Notes: generated by a model not told the origin, from the sequence alone. A DNA stretch of 64,000 bases from Agrobacterium vitis (GCF_037039395.1 NZ_CP146242.1:1725001-1789000); one strand, 5' to 3'. Counted from the stretch's first letter, positions 26,549-37,504 are shown. Program-made: numbers and translations.

Positions 26549-28159
26549 ATGGAGGAGCTTGGAGTGAACAATAGCCGTCTTGGGATCGAGACCATTGGCT
26601 TGGGCAAGGCCGCCAATGTCCATTATAACCTGCTGCCCGCCGCCCTTTATGAGCACGCGATCCGCAATGGCGAAGCCGTTCTGACCGCAGACGGCGCGCT
26701 TCTGGCCGAGACCGGACAGCATACGGGCCGCTCGCCCAAGGACAAGTTCATCCTGCGTGACGCCAATACCGATAGCCAGATCTGGTGGGACAATAACAAG
26801 CCGATGTCGAAAGAGCATTTCGACATTCTGCATCAGGACATGCTGGCGCATGTGGCTGGCAAGACCCTGTTCGTCCAGGATCTGATTGGTGGCGCCGATG
26901 CCGCCAACGCTTTGCCGACCCGCGTGGTAACGGAACTTGCATGGCATTCGCTGTTTATCCGTAACTTGCTCATTCGTCCGGATCGCGCCGCGCTTGCCGA
27001 TTTCGAAGCGAAATTCACCATTATCGACCTGCCCAGCTTCAAGGCTGATCCGGCCCGTCACGGCTGCCGTACCGAAACGGTTATCGCCTGCGATTTCACC
27101 AACAATATCGTGCTGATCGCCGGCACCTACTATGCCGGTGAAATGAAGAAGTCGGTATTCACGGCGCTGAACTACATGCTGCCTGCCAAACAGGTCATGC
27201 CGATGCATTGCTCGGCCAATGTCGGCCCGGCTGGCGATTCGGCTGTGTTCTTCGGTCTGTCCGGCACCGGCAAAACCACGCTGTCTGCCGATCCTGCCCG
27301 CACGCTGATCGGCGATGACGAGCATGGCTGGGGCGAGGACGGCATCTTCAACTTCGAAGGTGGCTGCTACGCCAAGACCATCCGCCTGTCGGCAGAAGCC
27401 GAGCCAGAAATCTATGCCACCACCAAGCGGTTCGGCACGGTGCTGGAAAATGTCGTTCTGGATGAAAACCGGGTCCCGGATTTCAACGATGGCTCGAAGA
27501 CCGAAAATACCCGTTGCGCCTATCCGCTGAACTTCATTCCCAATGCGTCGCCAACCGGTCGCGCCGGGCATCCGAAGACCATCATCATGCTGACCGCAGA
27601 TGCCTTCGGCGTCATGCCGCCGATCGCCAAGCTGACGCCAGAACAGGCGATGTACCACTTCCTTTCCGGCTACACCGCGAAAGTGGCTGGCACGGAGCGC
27701 GGCGTAACCGAACCGGAAGCAACCTTCTCGACCTGCTTCGGCGCACCGTTCATGCCTCGCCATCCGGCAGAATATGGCAATCTGCTCAAGGAGTTGATTG
27801 CCCGCCACGAAGTGGATTGCTGGCTGGTCAACACCGGTTGGACCGGCGGTGCCTACGGTATTGGCAGCCGCATGCCGATCAAGGCGACCCGCGCCCTGCT
27901 GACGGCGGCCCTGTCCGGCGAATTGAAGAAAGCAGAGTTCCGCACCGACGCCAATTTCGGCTTCGCGGTGCCGGTTGCGGTCGATGGCGTCGATACCAGC
28001 ATTCTCGATCCACGCTCGACCTGGGCAAATGGGGCTGACTATGACGCGCAGGCCAAGAAACTGGTCGGCATGTTCATCGCCAATTTCGAGAAATTCGAAG
28101 CCCATGTGGACAGCAATGTCCGCGATGCGGCTCCGGTTCTGGCTGTTGCTGCGCAGTAA
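26549..28159 (+). CDS. pckA: phosphoenolpyruvate carboxykinase (ATP)
   Basis: Gluconeogenic enzyme converting oxaloacetate plus ATP to PEP, needed for growth on C4 acids. Visible features are the kinase P-loop [11 protein letters not shown], the metal/substrate region [20 protein letters not shown] and the substrate Arg in [12 protein letters not shown]. The length of 536 aa is typical of the ATP-type enzyme. The start at 26549 ([10 protein letters not shown]) lies after GAAGGAATTGCATC. It ends at a strong terminator. Divergent from chvI, as in other Rhizobiaceae. Confidence 0.98.
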   Translation: MEELGVNNSRLGIETIGLGKAANVHYNLLPAALYEHAIRNGEAVLTADGALLAETGQHTGRSPKDKFILRDANTDSQIWWDNNKPMSKEHFDILHQDMLAHVAGKTLFVQDLIGGADAANALPTRVVTELAWHSLFIRNLLIRPDRAALADFEAKFTIIDLPSFKADPARHGCRTETVIACDFTNNIVLIAGTYYAGEMKKSVFTALNYMLPAKQVMPMHCSANVGPAGDSAVFFGLSGTGKTTLSADPARTLIGDDEHGWGEDGIFNFEGGCYAKTIRLSAEAEPEIYATTKRFGTVLENVVLDENRVPDFNDGSKTENTRCAYPLNFIPNASPTGRAGHPKTIIMLTADAFGVMPPIAKLTPEQAMYHFLSGYTAKVAGTERGVTEPEATFSTCFGAPFMPRHPAEYGNLLKELIARHEVDCWLVNTGWTGGAYGIGSRMPIKATRALLTAALSGELKKAEFRTDANFGFAVPVAVDGVDTSILDPRSTWANGADYDAQAKKLVGMFIANFEKFEAHVDSNVRDAAPVLAVAAQ

Positions 28160-28160
28160 A

Positions 28161-28176
28161 CGTTTCACGTGTGACG
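28161..28176. other. weak CACGTG palindrome after pckA
   Basis: CGTTTCACGTGTGACG keeps the left parS half-site but matches the 16-mer at only 12 of 16 positions. Its core TCACGTGTGACG recurs exactly at 15835-15846. It may be a degenerate parS or another factor's site. Confidence 0.3.
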
Positions 28177-28183
28177 ATTTTGG

Positions 28184-28216
28184 AAAGCCCGGCGATGATC
28201 ATCGCCGGGCTTTTTC
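28184..28216 (+). terminator. rho-independent terminator of pckA
   Basis: AAAGCCCGGCGATGA and its complement TCATCGCCGGGCTTT form a perfect palindrome running straight into a T tract, 25 bp after the pckA stop. Confidence 0.9.
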
Positions 28217-28323
28217 CATGGTGCATCTGCTCCAGGAAAACAGCCGGAGATGCAGGAGAGCCAAGATTTGCCTGAGCTGGTGTTTTCCGCTACAGCCTCA
28301 CGGCGAAAAGGCTGGACAGGACC

Positions 28324-28758
28324 ATGGCGAGCGATCCGCTCTATATCAATGACAGGATTACGATTGCCGGTTGGGAACTGACCGAGCAATTCGTGCTGGC
28401 CGGTGGTCCGGGCGGGCAGAATGTCAACAAGGTCTCGACCGCCGTCCAGTTGTTCTTCCCGCTGACAGGCTCTCCCTCGCTCCCGGACCGTATCAAGACC
28501 AATGCCATCAAATTGGCAGGCCGACGCCTGTCCAAAGAGGGCGTGTTGCTGATTGAGGCCAACCGCTTTCGCAGCCAGGAGCGCAATCGGGAAGATGCCC
28601 GCGAACGGCTGAAGGAATTGCTGCTCGAAGCAGCCAAACCACCGCCACCGCCGCGCCGGAAGACCAAACCCACCAAGGGTTCAATCGAGCGCCGGTTGAA
28701 GGCAAAGGTGGGACGCGGTGAAATCAAGAAAATGCGCGAGAAGCCGAATCAGGATTGA
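28324..28758 (+). CDS. arfB: alternative ribosome-rescue factor ArfB (YaeJ)
   Basis: Peptidyl-tRNA hydrolase that rescues stalled ribosomes without tmRNA. The catalytic GGQ is at residues 30-32 in AGGPGGQNVNKVST. The C-terminal basic tail (KPTKGSIERRLKAKVGRGEI) would occupy the mRNA channel. Length is 144 aa, much shorter than RF1/RF2 and lacking a codon-recognition domain. It follows the pckA terminator, so it is transcribed independently. Confidence 0.93.
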   Translation: MASDPLYINDRITIAGWELTEQFVLAGGPGGQNVNKVSTAVQLFFPLTGSPSLPDRIKTNAIKLAGRRLSKEGVLLIEANRFRSQERNREDARERLKELLLEAAKPPPPPRRKTKPTKGSIERRLKAKVGRGEIKKMREKPNQD

Positions 28759-28811
28759 TCGCTTTCCTCATGCAGGGCCTCCAAGGCTACCGCATCGTCG
28801 CTTCCCTGGAC

Positions 28812-29390
28812 TTAAACCAGACTGAACACACGAATCAGCACCATTGGTTTGGGTCGCAAGCTGTGCAGGGTACCGACAAAGACGCGGCGGTTCAGCCAGT
28901 CATGCGGTCCTTCCGGTGCGGTAATATCGATATGCGAAAAAGCATATTGCGTGCCGTCCGGCTGGCGGTCGATCAAGACCCTGTTGTTGACGGTAATGAC
29001 GGCACCGTCCTCCGCCTGTAATTCATAAAGCGCGTTGAGAAGCCGCACACCGTCCTTGCGCAACAATTGCCTGTCCGCACCACCAGGCATGACCTTGCCC
29101 TTGATCCGCGGACCGGCAAATTCTCCGCCGGTAATAGTGATGATACGCCTGTCACCCAGCGGGGACGCGCCGATCTCAATCGTATCCTGAAGGGTAAAAA
29201 TCGCCTCATAAACGAATTCTGTGCGGGGCAAAGCGATGGGAAGGTCCGATAGCGGGCCACCGCCCGCTTTTGTATCCGCGGCCTGTCCGCTTTGCCCTGC
29301 GGCGGTCGCGGCTATCGCCGTCGCTGCCGCACCCAGAAATACACGCCTGCCGGAAACCGGCGCGGTTTTATGGGGATCAATCAATGTCAT
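28812..29390 (-). CDS. Tat-exported DUF3237 domain protein
   Basis: Function unknown. The N-terminus has a twin-arginine signal (SGRRVFLGAAATAIAATA, RR at 15-16) ending near AQAADT-like QAADT, so the protein should be folded in the cytoplasm and exported. The rest matches the DUF3237 barrel-like family, with RRIITITGGEFAGPRIKG, VMPGGADRQLLRKDGV and YELQAEDGAVITVNNR. Length is 192 aa. No partner gene is obvious: it converges on arfB and is divergent from nothing nearby. Possibly a later insertion between pckA/arfB and coaA. Confidence 0.85.
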   Translation of the reverse strand: MTLIDPHKTAPVSGRRVFLGAAATAIAATAAGQSGQAADTKAGGGPLSDLPIALPRTEFVYEAIFTLQDTIEIGASPLGDRRIITITGGEFAGPRIKGKVMPGGADRQLLRKDGVRLLNALYELQAEDGAVITVNNRVLIDRQPDGTQYAFSHIDITAPEGPHDWLNRRVFVGTLHSLRPKPMVLIRVFSLV

Positions 29391-29456
29391 AACTCTCCTC
29401 CCAGAGATAAAACCTTATGAAAACATCAATTTATCAAAATAGTCGGGCGCACTGCC

Positions 29457-30449
29457 CTATAATTTTCGCAGCGCCACCTGTTCAACCAGATGATTTTCTC
29501 CCTTGCGCAGAATCAAGTCGGCCCGGGGCCGTGTCGGCTGGATATTATCGCGCAGATTGATCAGGTTGATGTGAGCCCAGAGATTCTCGGCAATGGTCAG
29601 AGCTTCGTCCTCACTGATCGTCGCATAACGATGAAAGTAGGAATTCGGATCGCGGAAGGCCGTTTGCCGCAGCTTCATGAACCGCTTTACGTACCAATTG
29701 TGAATCAGGCTTTCCTCGGCATCGATATAGATCGAGAAGTCGAAGAAATCCGAGACCATCGGCACGATCTTGCCATCCCGCGGCAGATCGCGCGATTGCA
29801 GCACATTGATGCCCTCGAAGATCAGGATGTCCGGACGGTCGATGATGGTATGTTCATCGGGCAACACATCATAGGTCAGGTGCGAATAGCGGGGCGCCTT
29901 GACATTCTGTTGCCCGGCCTTGATGGCGGACAGGAACCGCAGCAAAGCCGCCGTATCATAGCTTTCCGGGAAACCTTTGCGGTTGAGCTTGTTGTCGCGC
30001 ACCAGCATCGCGTTCGAGTACAGAAAGCCATCGGTGGTGACCAGATCGACTTTCGGGCTGGAGGGCCAGCGGGCCAAAAGCTCCTTCAGCACGCGCGCCG
30101 TGGTGGATTTCCCCACCGCCACCGATCCCGCAATGCCGATAATGAACGGTGTCTTGGTCACATTGGTGCTGAGAAAGCGGTTGCGCTGCTCAAACAGCAA
30201 TTGCGACGATTCGACATGCGAGGATAACAGCCGCGACAGCGCCAGATAGATGCGCCGCACCTCGGCAAGATCGATCGGGTCATCAATGGATCGCAGGCGA
30301 TGTACTTCGTCCAGGGTGAGGGTTAGCGGCGTATCGGCCCGAAACCGCGCCCATTCCTCCGACGAAAAGAACAGATAGGGCGAGTAGCTGCCTACCTGGA
30401 AATGATCAAGGGCTTCCTCCCCCTCGGCTTGCCTGATCGCTGTCGTCAT
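29457..30449 (-). CDS. coaA: pantothenate kinase
   Basis: First committed step of CoA synthesis (pantothenate to 4'-phosphopantothenate). Type I CoaA of 330 aa with Walker [16 protein letters not shown] and the motif [10 protein letters not shown]. Downstream of the his genes on the minus strand, it starts 5 bp after the hisE stop, so it is in the hisB-to-coaA operon. Confidence 0.97.
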   Translation of the reverse strand: MTTAIRQAEGEEALDHFQVGSYSPYLFFSSEEWARFRADTPLTLTLDEVHRLRSIDDPIDLAEVRRIYLALSRLLSSHVESSQLLFEQRNRFLSTNVTKTPFIIGIAGSVAVGKSTTARVLKELLARWPSSPKVDLVTTDGFLYSNAMLVRDNKLNRKGFPESYDTAALLRFLSAIKAGQQNVKAPRYSHLTYDVLPDEHTIIDRPDILIFEGINVLQSRDLPRDGKIVPMVSDFFDFSIYIDAEESLIHNWYVKRFMKLRQTAFRDPNSYFHRYATISEDEALTIAENLWAHINLINLRDNIQPTRPRADLILRKGENHLVEQVALRKL

Positions 30450-30454
30450 AGATC

Positions 30455-30769
30455 CTACCGACTGGCCTTTTCGCTGAGGCCCGATTGGGCGGTGCGCCGT
30501 TGCAACTCTTCCATCACCGTTTCTATCGGGATATCGGCAATTTTCAATACGACCAACAGGTGATAAAGCAAATCGGCACTCTCATAGATCAGGTTTGCGC
30601 GATCATTTTTGACCGCTGCCATCACGGCCTCGATAGCCTCTTCGCCAAGCTTCTTGGCGGCCTTGTCCTGGCCTGCCGTCACCAGCTTTGCCGTCCAGCT
30701 TTCGTCAGGCGAAGCCTTGGCACGGGTGGCGACAATGGCCTCCAGATCGGACAGCGTGAATGTGGTCAT
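30455..30769 (-). CDS. hisE: phosphoribosyl-ATP diphosphatase
   Basis: Second step of histidine synthesis, hydrolysing phosphoribosyl-ATP to phosphoribosyl-AMP. An all-alpha MazG-fold protein of 104 aa with [14 protein letters not shown] and [14 protein letters not shown], which supply the metal-binding acidic residues. Standalone HisE separate from HisI is the rule in alphaproteobacteria. It lies 12 bp after hisF. Confidence 0.96.
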   Translation of the reverse strand: MTTFTLSDLEAIVATRAKASPDESWTAKLVTAGQDKAAKKLGEEAIEAVMAAVKNDRANLIYESADLLYHLLVVLKIADIPIETVMEELQRRTAQSGLSEKASR

Positions 30770-30781
30770 GAAATTGCCCTT

Positions 30782-31576
30782 TCAGACCTGGTCGAGACGC
30801 ATGGGGATGCCGGCATTGGCCATATGGGCCTTGGCCTCGGCAATCGAATAGGTACCGAAATGGAAAATCGACGCCGCGAGAACGGCAGTGGCATGGCCTT
30901 GCCTGACGCCCGCCACCAGATCGTCCAACTTGCCAACGCCGCCAGAGGCAATCACCGGCACCCGAACCGCATCGGCAATGGCGCGGGTCAGTTCCAAATC
31001 ATAACCGCTTTTGGTGCCATCACGATCCATGGACGTGACCAGCAATTCGCCTGCGCCACGCTCGACCATTTTGACCGCAAATTCGACAGCGTCGATGCCC
31101 GTCGCATTGCGCCCTCCATGGGTATAAATCTCCCAGGCGCTGAGATTGTCGCCACCGCTGGCCTGGCTTCGGCGACGTTTTGCATCAATGGAAACCACAA
31201 TACATTGATTGCCGAATTTATCGGCGGCCTCGGCGACAAAATCGGGATTGCTCACGGCTGCCGAGTTGATTGAAACCTTATCGGCACCGGCCAGCAGCAG
31301 CTTGCGAATATCGCCAACTGCGCGCACACCGCCCCCCACCGTGACCGGCATGAAGCAATGATCTGCCGTGCGGGCAACGACATCAAAAATCGTCTCACGA
31401 TTATCGGATGAGGCAGTAATGTCCAAAAAGCAAAGCTCGTCGGCACCGGCGGCGTCATAGGCCTTGGCCGCTTCGACCGGATCACCCGCATCGATCAGAT
31501 CGACAAAGTTCACGCCCTTGACAACGCGGCCATCTTTTACATCCAGGCAGGGAATAATACGGGCTTTCAGCGTCAT
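30782..31576 (-). CDS. hisF: imidazole glycerol phosphate synthase, cyclase subunit
   Basis: TIM-barrel partner of HisH that makes imidazole glycerol phosphate and AICAR. The catalytic Asp region is [17 protein letters not shown] and the phosphate-binding loops are GGGVRAVGD and [10 protein letters not shown]. Length is 264 aa. It lies 11 bp after hisA in the his operon. Confidence 0.97.
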   Translation of the reverse strand: MTLKARIIPCLDVKDGRVVKGVNFVDLIDAGDPVEAAKAYDAAGADELCFLDITASSDNRETIFDVVARTADHCFMPVTVGGGVRAVGDIRKLLLAGADKVSINSAAVSNPDFVAEAADKFGNQCIVVSIDAKRRRSQASGGDNLSAWEIYTHGGRNATGIDAVEFAVKMVERGAGELLVTSMDRDGTKSGYDLELTRAIADAVRVPVIASGGVGKLDDLVAGVRQGHATAVLAASIFHFGTYSIAEAKAHMANAGIPMRLDQV

Positions 31577-31587
31577 AAAATGCTCCC

Positions 31588-32322
31588 TCAGCCCTTGGCA
31601 GCCTGGATCATAGCCAGCGCTTCCGCTGGGTCGATCCGTCCATCATAAAGGGCGCGACCGGAAATTGCACCTTCCAGTTTGCGCGCATCCGGCTCCAGCA
31701 TCCGGCGGATATCCTCTATTGACGCCAACCCGCCAGACGCGATGACAGGGATGGAGACAGCATCCGCCAGTTCCAGCGTCGAAGCCCAGTTTATTCCGGT
31801 CAGAATTCCGTCCCGGTCGATATCCGTATAGATGATGGCCGCAACGCCTGCGCCTTCAAACTTCTTCGCCAGCTCGACCACGCCGAGTTCAGAGGCTTCC
31901 GCCCAGCCTTCCACGGCCACCTTGCCACCCTTGGCATCGATGCCAACCGCGATCTTGCCGGGGAAAAGCTTGCAGGCCTCAATCACCAGGGCCGGATCGC
32001 GCACAGCGACCGTGCCGAGAATGACGCGCGACAAGCCATGCTGGAGCCATGTCTCGATATGACCAAGACTGCGGATACCGCCGCCCAGCTGGACCGGATT
32101 TTTCGTCGCCTTGAGAATGGCATCCACCGCCGCGCCATTGACGGTTTCACCGGCAAATGCGCCGTTCAGGTCAACGACATGCAGCCATTCAAAGCCCTGG
32201 TCTTCAAAGGCCTTGGCCTGCGCGCCGGGATCGGGATTGTAGACGGTGGCTTGCTCCATATCGCCCAGCTTCAGGCGAACGCACTGGCCGTCTTTAAGGT
32301 CGATGGCGGGAAAGAGGATCAT
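31588..32322 (-). CDS. hisA: ProFAR isomerase HisA
   Basis: TIM-barrel isomerase of the histidine pathway. It has the catalytic Asp in [14 protein letters not shown] and phosphate loops GGGIRSLGH and [11 protein letters not shown]. Length is 244 aa. It lies between hisH and hisF in pathway-typical order. Confidence 0.97.
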   Translation of the reverse strand: MILFPAIDLKDGQCVRLKLGDMEQATVYNPDPGAQAKAFEDQGFEWLHVVDLNGAFAGETVNGAAVDAILKATKNPVQLGGGIRSLGHIETWLQHGLSRVILGTVAVRDPALVIEACKLFPGKIAVGIDAKGGKVAVEGWAEASELGVVELAKKFEGAGVAAIIYTDIDRDGILTGINWASTLELADAVSIPVIASGGLASIEDIRRMLEPDARKLEGAISGRALYDGRIDPAEALAMIQAAKG

Positions 32323-32346
32323 CGTATGCTATCCATCGACACGGGC

Positions 32347-32997
32347 TCACGGCGCCCAATTGAGAAAATTAGAAATCAGCTGGAGGCCTAGCGTCTGGCT
32401 CTTTTCCGGATGGAATTGCGCGCCTGCCATATTGTCACGACCGACAAAGGCGGTCATCGGGCCGCCATAGTCAGTTGTGGCAATGACGTCATCGGCATTG
32501 CTGGCCGCCAGGTGGTAAGAATGCACGAAATAGGCATGCAACCCGTCATTGCCGGTGGCAATCCCGTCAAACAGCGGATGAGGACGGGAAAGCGTCAGTG
32601 TGTTCCAGCCGATCTGCGGGATCTTCAGGCCCGGATCGGACGGCGTCATTTCCACCACATCGCCCTTGATCCAGCCGAGGCCTTCGGTGACGGACTTTTC
32701 CAACCCGCGCGACGACATCAGCTGCATTCCAACGCAGATGCCGAGAAACGGACGCGCCTTAACCTCGACCGCTTCGACCAGCGCTTCATGCATGCCGGGC
32801 ACAGCGTCGAGGCCCCGCTTGCAATCGGCATAGGCACCGACGCCGGGCAGCACGATCCGGTCGGCGGTTGCCACCCGGTCTGCCTTGTCGGTCAGTTCGA
32901 TTTCGGCATCAAGGCCGGATTCTCGGACGGCCCGCTCGAACGCCTTGGTGGCGGAGCGCAGGTTTCCCGATCCGTAGTCAATAATCACAACACGCAT
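32347..32997 (-). CDS. hisH: imidazole glycerol phosphate synthase, glutaminase subunit
   Basis: Class I glutamine amidotransferase feeding ammonia to HisF. The catalytic Cys is in [11 protein letters not shown] and the His-Glu pair in FHPEKSQ near the C-terminus. I start at the ATG at 32997 ([12 protein letters not shown]), giving the usual 216 aa; the frame extends to a TTG at 33015 without need. Confidence 0.96.
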   Translation of the reverse strand: MRVVIIDYGSGNLRSATKAFERAVRESGLDAEIELTDKADRVATADRIVLPGVGAYADCKRGLDAVPGMHEALVEAVEVKARPFLGICVGMQLMSSRGLEKSVTEGLGWIKGDVVEMTPSDPGLKIPQIGWNTLTLSRPHPLFDGIATGNDGLHAYFVHSYHLAASNADDVIATTDYGGPMTAFVGRDNMAGAQFHPEKSQTLGLQLISNFLNWAP

Positions 32998-33024
32998 GGA
33001 GGCTCTGATCCTCAACTTGATCTT

Positions 33025-33621
33025 TTACAGCATTCCCTTGGTGGAAGGAATGCGGCCCGCCTGGCGCGGGTCGATTTCGGTGGCGCTGCGCAGGGCGCGG
33101 GCGACGGCCTTGAAGCAGGTTTCGGCGATATGGTGGTTGTTGGCGCCGTAATGATTGAGAATATGCAGGGTAATACCGGCATTCTGCGCCAGCGCCTGAA
33201 AGAATTCCCGAACAAGTTCGGTGTCGAATGTGCCGATCTTCGGTGCCGAGAAGGCAACGTTCCAAACCAGAAAAGGCCGGCCTGAAACATCGATGGCCGC
33301 CTTGGTCATCGTCTCGTCCATGGCCAGATCAATCGACGCATAGCGCACGATGCCGCGCCGGTCGCCCAATGCCTTGGAAATCGCCTGGCCGATGGCAATG
33401 CCAGTGTCTTCGACGGTGTGATGATCATCGATATGCAGATCGCCCGTGACGTCGATATCCATATCGATCAGCGAATGGCGGCTGAGCTGGTCCAGCATAT
33501 GGTCGAAGAAACCGACCCCCGTCGAAATCTTCGAAGTGCCGGTGCCGTCGATATTGACGGAAACCGAGACCGAGGTTTCGTTGGTCTTGCGCGAAATGCT
33601 GGCGCTGCGGCTCTCTGCCAT
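33025..33621 (-). CDS. hisB: imidazoleglycerol-phosphate dehydratase
   Basis: Mn-dependent dehydratase with duplicated metal-binding motifs DDHHTVED and [13 protein letters not shown]. Monofunctional (198 aa), as usual outside enterobacteria. First gene of hisB-hisH-hisA-hisF-hisE-coaA. Divergent from hslV across about 190 bp. Confidence 0.97.
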   Translation of the reverse strand: MAESRSASISRKTNETSVSVSVNIDGTGTSKISTGVGFFDHMLDQLSRHSLIDMDIDVTGDLHIDDHHTVEDTGIAIGQAISKALGDRRGIVRYASIDLAMDETMTKAAIDVSGRPFLVWNVAFSAPKIGTFDTELVREFFQALAQNAGITLHILNHYGANNHHIAETCFKAVARALRSATEIDPRQAGRIPSTKGML

Positions 33622-33815
33622 GGCCTTCTCCTTGAAAATATGCCGTTCCTTATCAGGCGGGGGTTGAAATATCCAGCAGGATGAGCCGGGTTTTTCGGCG
33701 ATCCGGCGGCTTGGCCTGGCAGCCGGGCCTTGGCGTTTGCAATTGCGTTTTGGCCGCTTACATAAAGGTCAATCGAAGCGCCGGATTGGACGGCGATGGA
33801 CTGGAACGGATCGAT

Positions 33816-34376
33816 ATGAGCGAACATAATCCCTATGGAACCATGCATGGCACCACGATCATCACGGTGCGCAAGGGCGGCATGGTGGTGATGGCCGGTG
33901 ACGGACAGGTCAGCCTTGGCCAGACAGTGATGAAGGGCAATGCCCGCAAGGTGCGCCGCATTGGCAAGGGCGAAGTGATCGCCGGTTTCGCTGGCGCGAC
34001 GGCGGATGCCTTCACCCTGCTGGAGCGGCTGGAAAAGAAGCTGGAGCAATATCCCGGCCAGTTGATGCGCGCCGCCGTCGAGCTTGCCAAGGACTGGCGC
34101 ACCGACAAATATCTGCGCAATCTGGAAGCGATGATGCTGGTGGCCGACAAGACGGTGACGCTGGCCATTACCGGCAATGGCGATGTGCTGGAACCCGAAC
34201 ACGGCACGATTGCCATCGGTTCGGGCGGCAATTACGCGCTGGCTGCGGCTCTGGCCTTGATGGACACCGAAAAGTCGGCGGAAGAAGTGGCCCGCAAGGC
34301 CATGAAGATCGCCGCCGATATCTGCGTCTATACCAATGAAAACGTGCTGGTCGAAACGCTGGAAAGTGCCAACTGA
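33816..34376 (+). CDS. hslV: ATP-dependent protease subunit HslV
   Basis: Proteasome-like peptidase. The catalytic threonine is the first T of [11 protein letters not shown], exposed after removal of the short leader. The start at 33816 ([12 protein letters not shown]) gives the normal 186 aa. The upstream part of the open frame (33681 onward) crosses the hisB promoter and is not protein-like. hslU follows after 37 bp. Confidence 0.95.
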   Translation: MSEHNPYGTMHGTTIITVRKGGMVVMAGDGQVSLGQTVMKGNARKVRRIGKGEVIAGFAGATADAFTLLERLEKKLEQYPGQLMRAAVELAKDWRTDKYLRNLEAMMLVADKTVTLAITGNGDVLEPEHGTIAIGSGGNYALAAALALMDTEKSAEEVARKAMKIAADICVYTNENVLVETLESAN

Positions 34377-34413
34377 CCGCCCTCCTTTTCCACTCCTCCC
34401 AGGTGTAATCTCA

Positions 34414-35721
34414 ATGACAACTTTTTCACCCCGCGAAATCGTCTCGGAACTCGACCGCTATATCATCGGTCAGAACGATGCAAAGCGTGCCGTGGCGATT
34501 GCGCTGCGCAACCGCTGGCGCCGCCAGCAGCTCGATGAGAGCCTGCGCGACGAAGTCATGCCCAAAAATATCCTGATGATCGGCCCGACCGGCGTCGGCA
34601 AGACCGAAATTTCCCGGCGCCTCGCCAAGCTGGCCGGCGCACCCTTCATCAAGGTCGAGGCCACAAAATTCACCGAGGTCGGCTATGTCGGCCGCGACGT
34701 GGAGCAGATCATCCGTGATCTCGTGGAAATCGGCATCGGCCTGATCAAGGAAAAGAAGCGGCTGGAGGTGGAAGCGAAGGCCCATGCCGGTGCCGAGGAA
34801 CGGGTGCTGGATGCGCTGGTCGGCGCCACCGCCTCTCCTGCCACCCGTGATAGTTTCCGCAAGAAGCTGCGGGCCGGAGAGCTGGACGACAAGGAAATCG
34901 ATATCGAGGTTGCAGAGACAAGCTCCGGCATGCCGGGCTTTGAGATTCCCGGCATGCCGGGGGCCAATGTCGGCATTCTCAACCTCTCCGACATGTTTGG
35001 CAAAGCGATGGGTGGCCGCACCAAAAAGGTCCGCACCACCGTCAAGACCTCCTATGCCGATCTGATCCGCGACGAATCCGACAAGCTGATCGACAATGAG
35101 CTGATCCAGCGTGAAGCGGTGAAGTCGGTTGAAAACGACGGCATCGTCTTCCTGGACGAAATCGACAAGATCGCCAACCGCGAAGGCGCCATGGGCGCCG
35201 GTGTGTCCCGTGAAGGTGTGCAGCGCGACCTTCTGCCCCTGGTGGAAGGCACCACAGTTGCCACCAAATACGGGCCGGTGAAGACCGACCACATCCTGTT
35301 TATCGCATCGGGCGCCTTCCATGTCTCCAAACCATCCGACCTCCTGCCGGAATTGCAGGGCCGGTTGCCGATTCGCGTTGAGCTAAAGGCGCTGACCAAG
35401 GAGGATTTCCGCCGGATTCTGACGGAAACCGAGGCCAGCCTCATTCGTCAATACATCGCGCTGATGGCCACGGAAAAACTGGATCTCGAATTTACCGAGG
35501 ACGCCATCGACGCGCTGGCGGATGTTGCCGTCAACCTCAACAGCTCGATTGAAAATATCGGTGCGCGACGGTTGCAGACGGTAATGGAGCGGGTGCTCGA
35601 CGACATTTCCTTCAACGCGCCGGATCGCGGCGGTGCGAAAGTGATGATCGATTCGGCCTATGTGCGCGAGCATGTCGGCGAAATCGCCGCAGATGCGGAT
35701 CTTTCGCGCTATATTCTGTGA
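34414..35721 (+). CDS. hslU: HslU, ATPase subunit of HslUV
   Basis: AAA+ unfoldase that feeds HslV. Walker A is [13 protein letters not shown], Walker B is [11 protein letters not shown], and the C-terminus ends SRYIL, the tail that opens HslV. The ATG at 34414 ([13 protein letters not shown]) follows AGGTG and gives 435 aa. The open frame from 34336 overlaps hslV and is not used. Confidence 0.97.
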   Translation: MTTFSPREIVSELDRYIIGQNDAKRAVAIALRNRWRRQQLDESLRDEVMPKNILMIGPTGVGKTEISRRLAKLAGAPFIKVEATKFTEVGYVGRDVEQIIRDLVEIGIGLIKEKKRLEVEAKAHAGAEERVLDALVGATASPATRDSFRKKLRAGELDDKEIDIEVAETSSGMPGFEIPGMPGANVGILNLSDMFGKAMGGRTKKVRTTVKTSYADLIRDESDKLIDNELIQREAVKSVENDGIVFLDEIDKIANREGAMGAGVSREGVQRDLLPLVEGTTVATKYGPVKTDHILFIASGAFHVSKPSDLLPELQGRLPIRVELKALTKEDFRRILTETEASLIRQYIALMATEKLDLEFTEDAIDALADVAVNLNSSIENIGARRLQTVMERVLDDISFNAPDRGGAKVMIDSAYVREHVGEIAADADLSRYIL

Positions 35722-35884
35722 TGTTTTCGCACCGCGATGGGGTGAAATCGGTAAATCAGCGCCCTAATTCGGCCTTGTGACCGGTCGACAGTCGACAGCA
35801 CCGGCCCTCCCTCTATAAGGAGGGCCGCTCGCCGTAATAGGGCAAGGCGGTATCGGGTTGGTGAAACATCGTTCCGATCTGCAT

Positions 35885-36850
35885 ATGTACGGGATGGAAA
35901 TGGTGCGTCGCTTAGCTCTGGTCTTTATTCTCTCGGTTTCATCCGCTTTTTCCGCCGCCTTCGTGCCGGAAATCCAGGCTGCCGAGGTGCGGATGGTGCC
36001 TGCGGGCAATCGCAATGCCGAACAGCCGCCCATTCCCGGTGCATCGAAGCAGCGCACCAAGGAAACCAAGACCACCTTCGATCTGAAATACGAGAAGATT
36101 CGCGATCTGTTGATCAAGGACCGCCAATTGATCGGCAAGATCAAGAAAACCGCGGCAGCCTATAATATCGACCCGATCCACATCGTCGGCGCGCTGGTCG
36201 GTGAGCATACCTACAATGTCGATGCCTACGACACATTGCAAAGCTACTATGTTAAGGCCGCTTCCTATGCCGGTCACACATTCCGCTTTGCCTATGATGG
36301 CGAGGATGTCGATGATTTCGTCGCCCGCCCGGAATTTGCCGCCTGCGCCGAGTTGAAGGATTCGGCAAAGCTGTGGACTTGCCGGGAAAATGTCTGGGAA
36401 GACAAGTTCCAGGGCAAGCGGGTCGGCAACAAGAGCTTTCCCAACAATCGCTTCAGCGCGGTGTTTTTCCAGCCCTTCTATGCCGGGCAAACCTTTGGCC
36501 TTGGCCAGATCAATCCGCTGACGGCATTGATGCTGACCGATATGGTCCATCAGACATCCGGCTATCCCAAACTGGACGAGAAGGATGCGGCAGGGCTCTA
36601 TAAGGCGATCATGGACCCGGATACCTCACTCGCCTATATCGCGGCGATCATCCGCAAATCCATCGATGACTATAAAACCTATGCCAATGTGGATATTTCC
36701 AACAATCCGGGCCTGACAGCGACGCTTTACAATGTCGGGAATTCCGAGGCGCGGGCGCGGGCGCTGGGACGGCGCGGCGGCCTGCCGGAAGAAAATTACT
36801 ATGGCTGGCTGGTCAATGACCGGCTGAAAGAACTCGAAGGCCTGCTCTAG
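35885..36850 (+). CDS. secreted DUF1402 family protein, lysozyme-like
   Basis: Function unproven. A Sec signal (RRLALVFILSVSSAFSAAF, cleavage near IQAAEV) indicates a periplasmic protein. The mature part has GALVGEHTYNV and GQTFGLGQINPLTALML, arranged like the catalytic Glu and the GLMQ-type motif of lytic transglycosylases, plus tandem aromatic patches. DUF1402 is almost restricted to Rhizobiales. Start uncertain: TTG/GTG at 35858-35861, ATG at 35885, 35894 or 35900; I use 35885. It follows hslU by about 160 bp on the same strand. Confidence 0.82.
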   Translation: MYGMEMVRRLALVFILSVSSAFSAAFVPEIQAAEVRMVPAGNRNAEQPPIPGASKQRTKETKTTFDLKYEKIRDLLIKDRQLIGKIKKTAAAYNIDPIHIVGALVGEHTYNVDAYDTLQSYYVKAASYAGHTFRFAYDGEDVDDFVARPEFAACAELKDSAKLWTCRENVWEDKFQGKRVGNKSFPNNRFSAVFFQPFYAGQTFGLGQINPLTALMLTDMVHQTSGYPKLDEKDAAGLYKAIMDPDTSLAYIAAIIRKSIDDYKTYANVDISNNPGLTATLYNVGNSEARARALGRRGGLPEENYYGWLVNDRLKELEGLL

Positions 36851-37047
36851 GCCCCGTGAGGGCCTCATCTGTGTAATTCCTCTGTAAGTTCAAGCATTTC
36901 GACCGCATCGCCATACGAAACAAAAATCGGCGCGGCGCTATAGCGTTTTGTGTTGGCTGACACCCGACAATTGCAATGCGCTTTAAGTTGAAATCCTCAC
37001 AATAACCATCATATATGTGACAACAGGAATTCTCCAAGGAGCAGCCA

Positions 37048-37368
37048 ATGGCTACGGTAAAAGTCGATGCAAACAATTTCGAGGCAGAAGTTCTACAGTC
37101 TGTAGAGCCTGTTGTGGTGGACTTCTGGGCCGAATGGTGTGGACCCTGCAAGATGATCGCCCCCAGCCTGGATGAAATCTCCACGGAAATGGCCGGCAAG
37201 GTCAAGATCGCCAAGCTCAACATTGACGAAAACCCAGAACTCGCCGCCAAATTCGGCGTCCGCTCCATCCCAACGCTCGCCATGTTCAAGGGCGGCGAAG
37301 TCGCCGACATCAAGGTCGGCGCCGCTCCGAAGACGGCCCTGTCCAGCTGGATCGCTGGCGCTGCTTGA
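37048..37368 (+). CDS. trxA: thioredoxin
   Basis: Cytoplasmic dithiol reductase, 106 aa. The active site is WCGPCKM, with the conserved cis-Pro in [11 protein letters not shown] strong AAGGAG precedes the ATG at 37048. In other Rhizobiaceae this gene lies next to addA; here addA is almost 29 kb away. It ends at a hairpin terminator. Confidence 0.97.
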   Translation: MATVKVDANNFEAEVLQSVEPVVVDFWAEWCGPCKMIAPSLDEISTEMAGKVKIAKLNIDENPELAAKFGVRSIPTLAMFKGGEVADIKVGAAPKTALSSWIAGAA

Positions 37369-37397
37369 GTGGTGGCTGGATGTAATTGGATGCGAAG

Positions 37398-37422
37398 AAG
37401 CCCGGTTTTGCCGGGCTTTTTT
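37398..37422 (+). terminator. rho-independent terminator of trxA
   Basis: AAGCCCGG pairs with CCGGGCTT around TTTTG, followed by TTTT; it lies 29 bp after the stop. Confidence 0.88.
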
Positions 37423-37504
37423 GTGCGACTGTCGTAAGAAAACAAATCGCAGGGTGAATGGGGCTTGGCGCCCTCACCTTAGATGCTCCACCCTCCTGCC
37501 TTGC

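Noticed and set aside
26498..28168. 556-codon minus-strand ORF across pckA
   Set aside because: Antisense shadow of pckA; composition is typical of a frame opposite a real gene.
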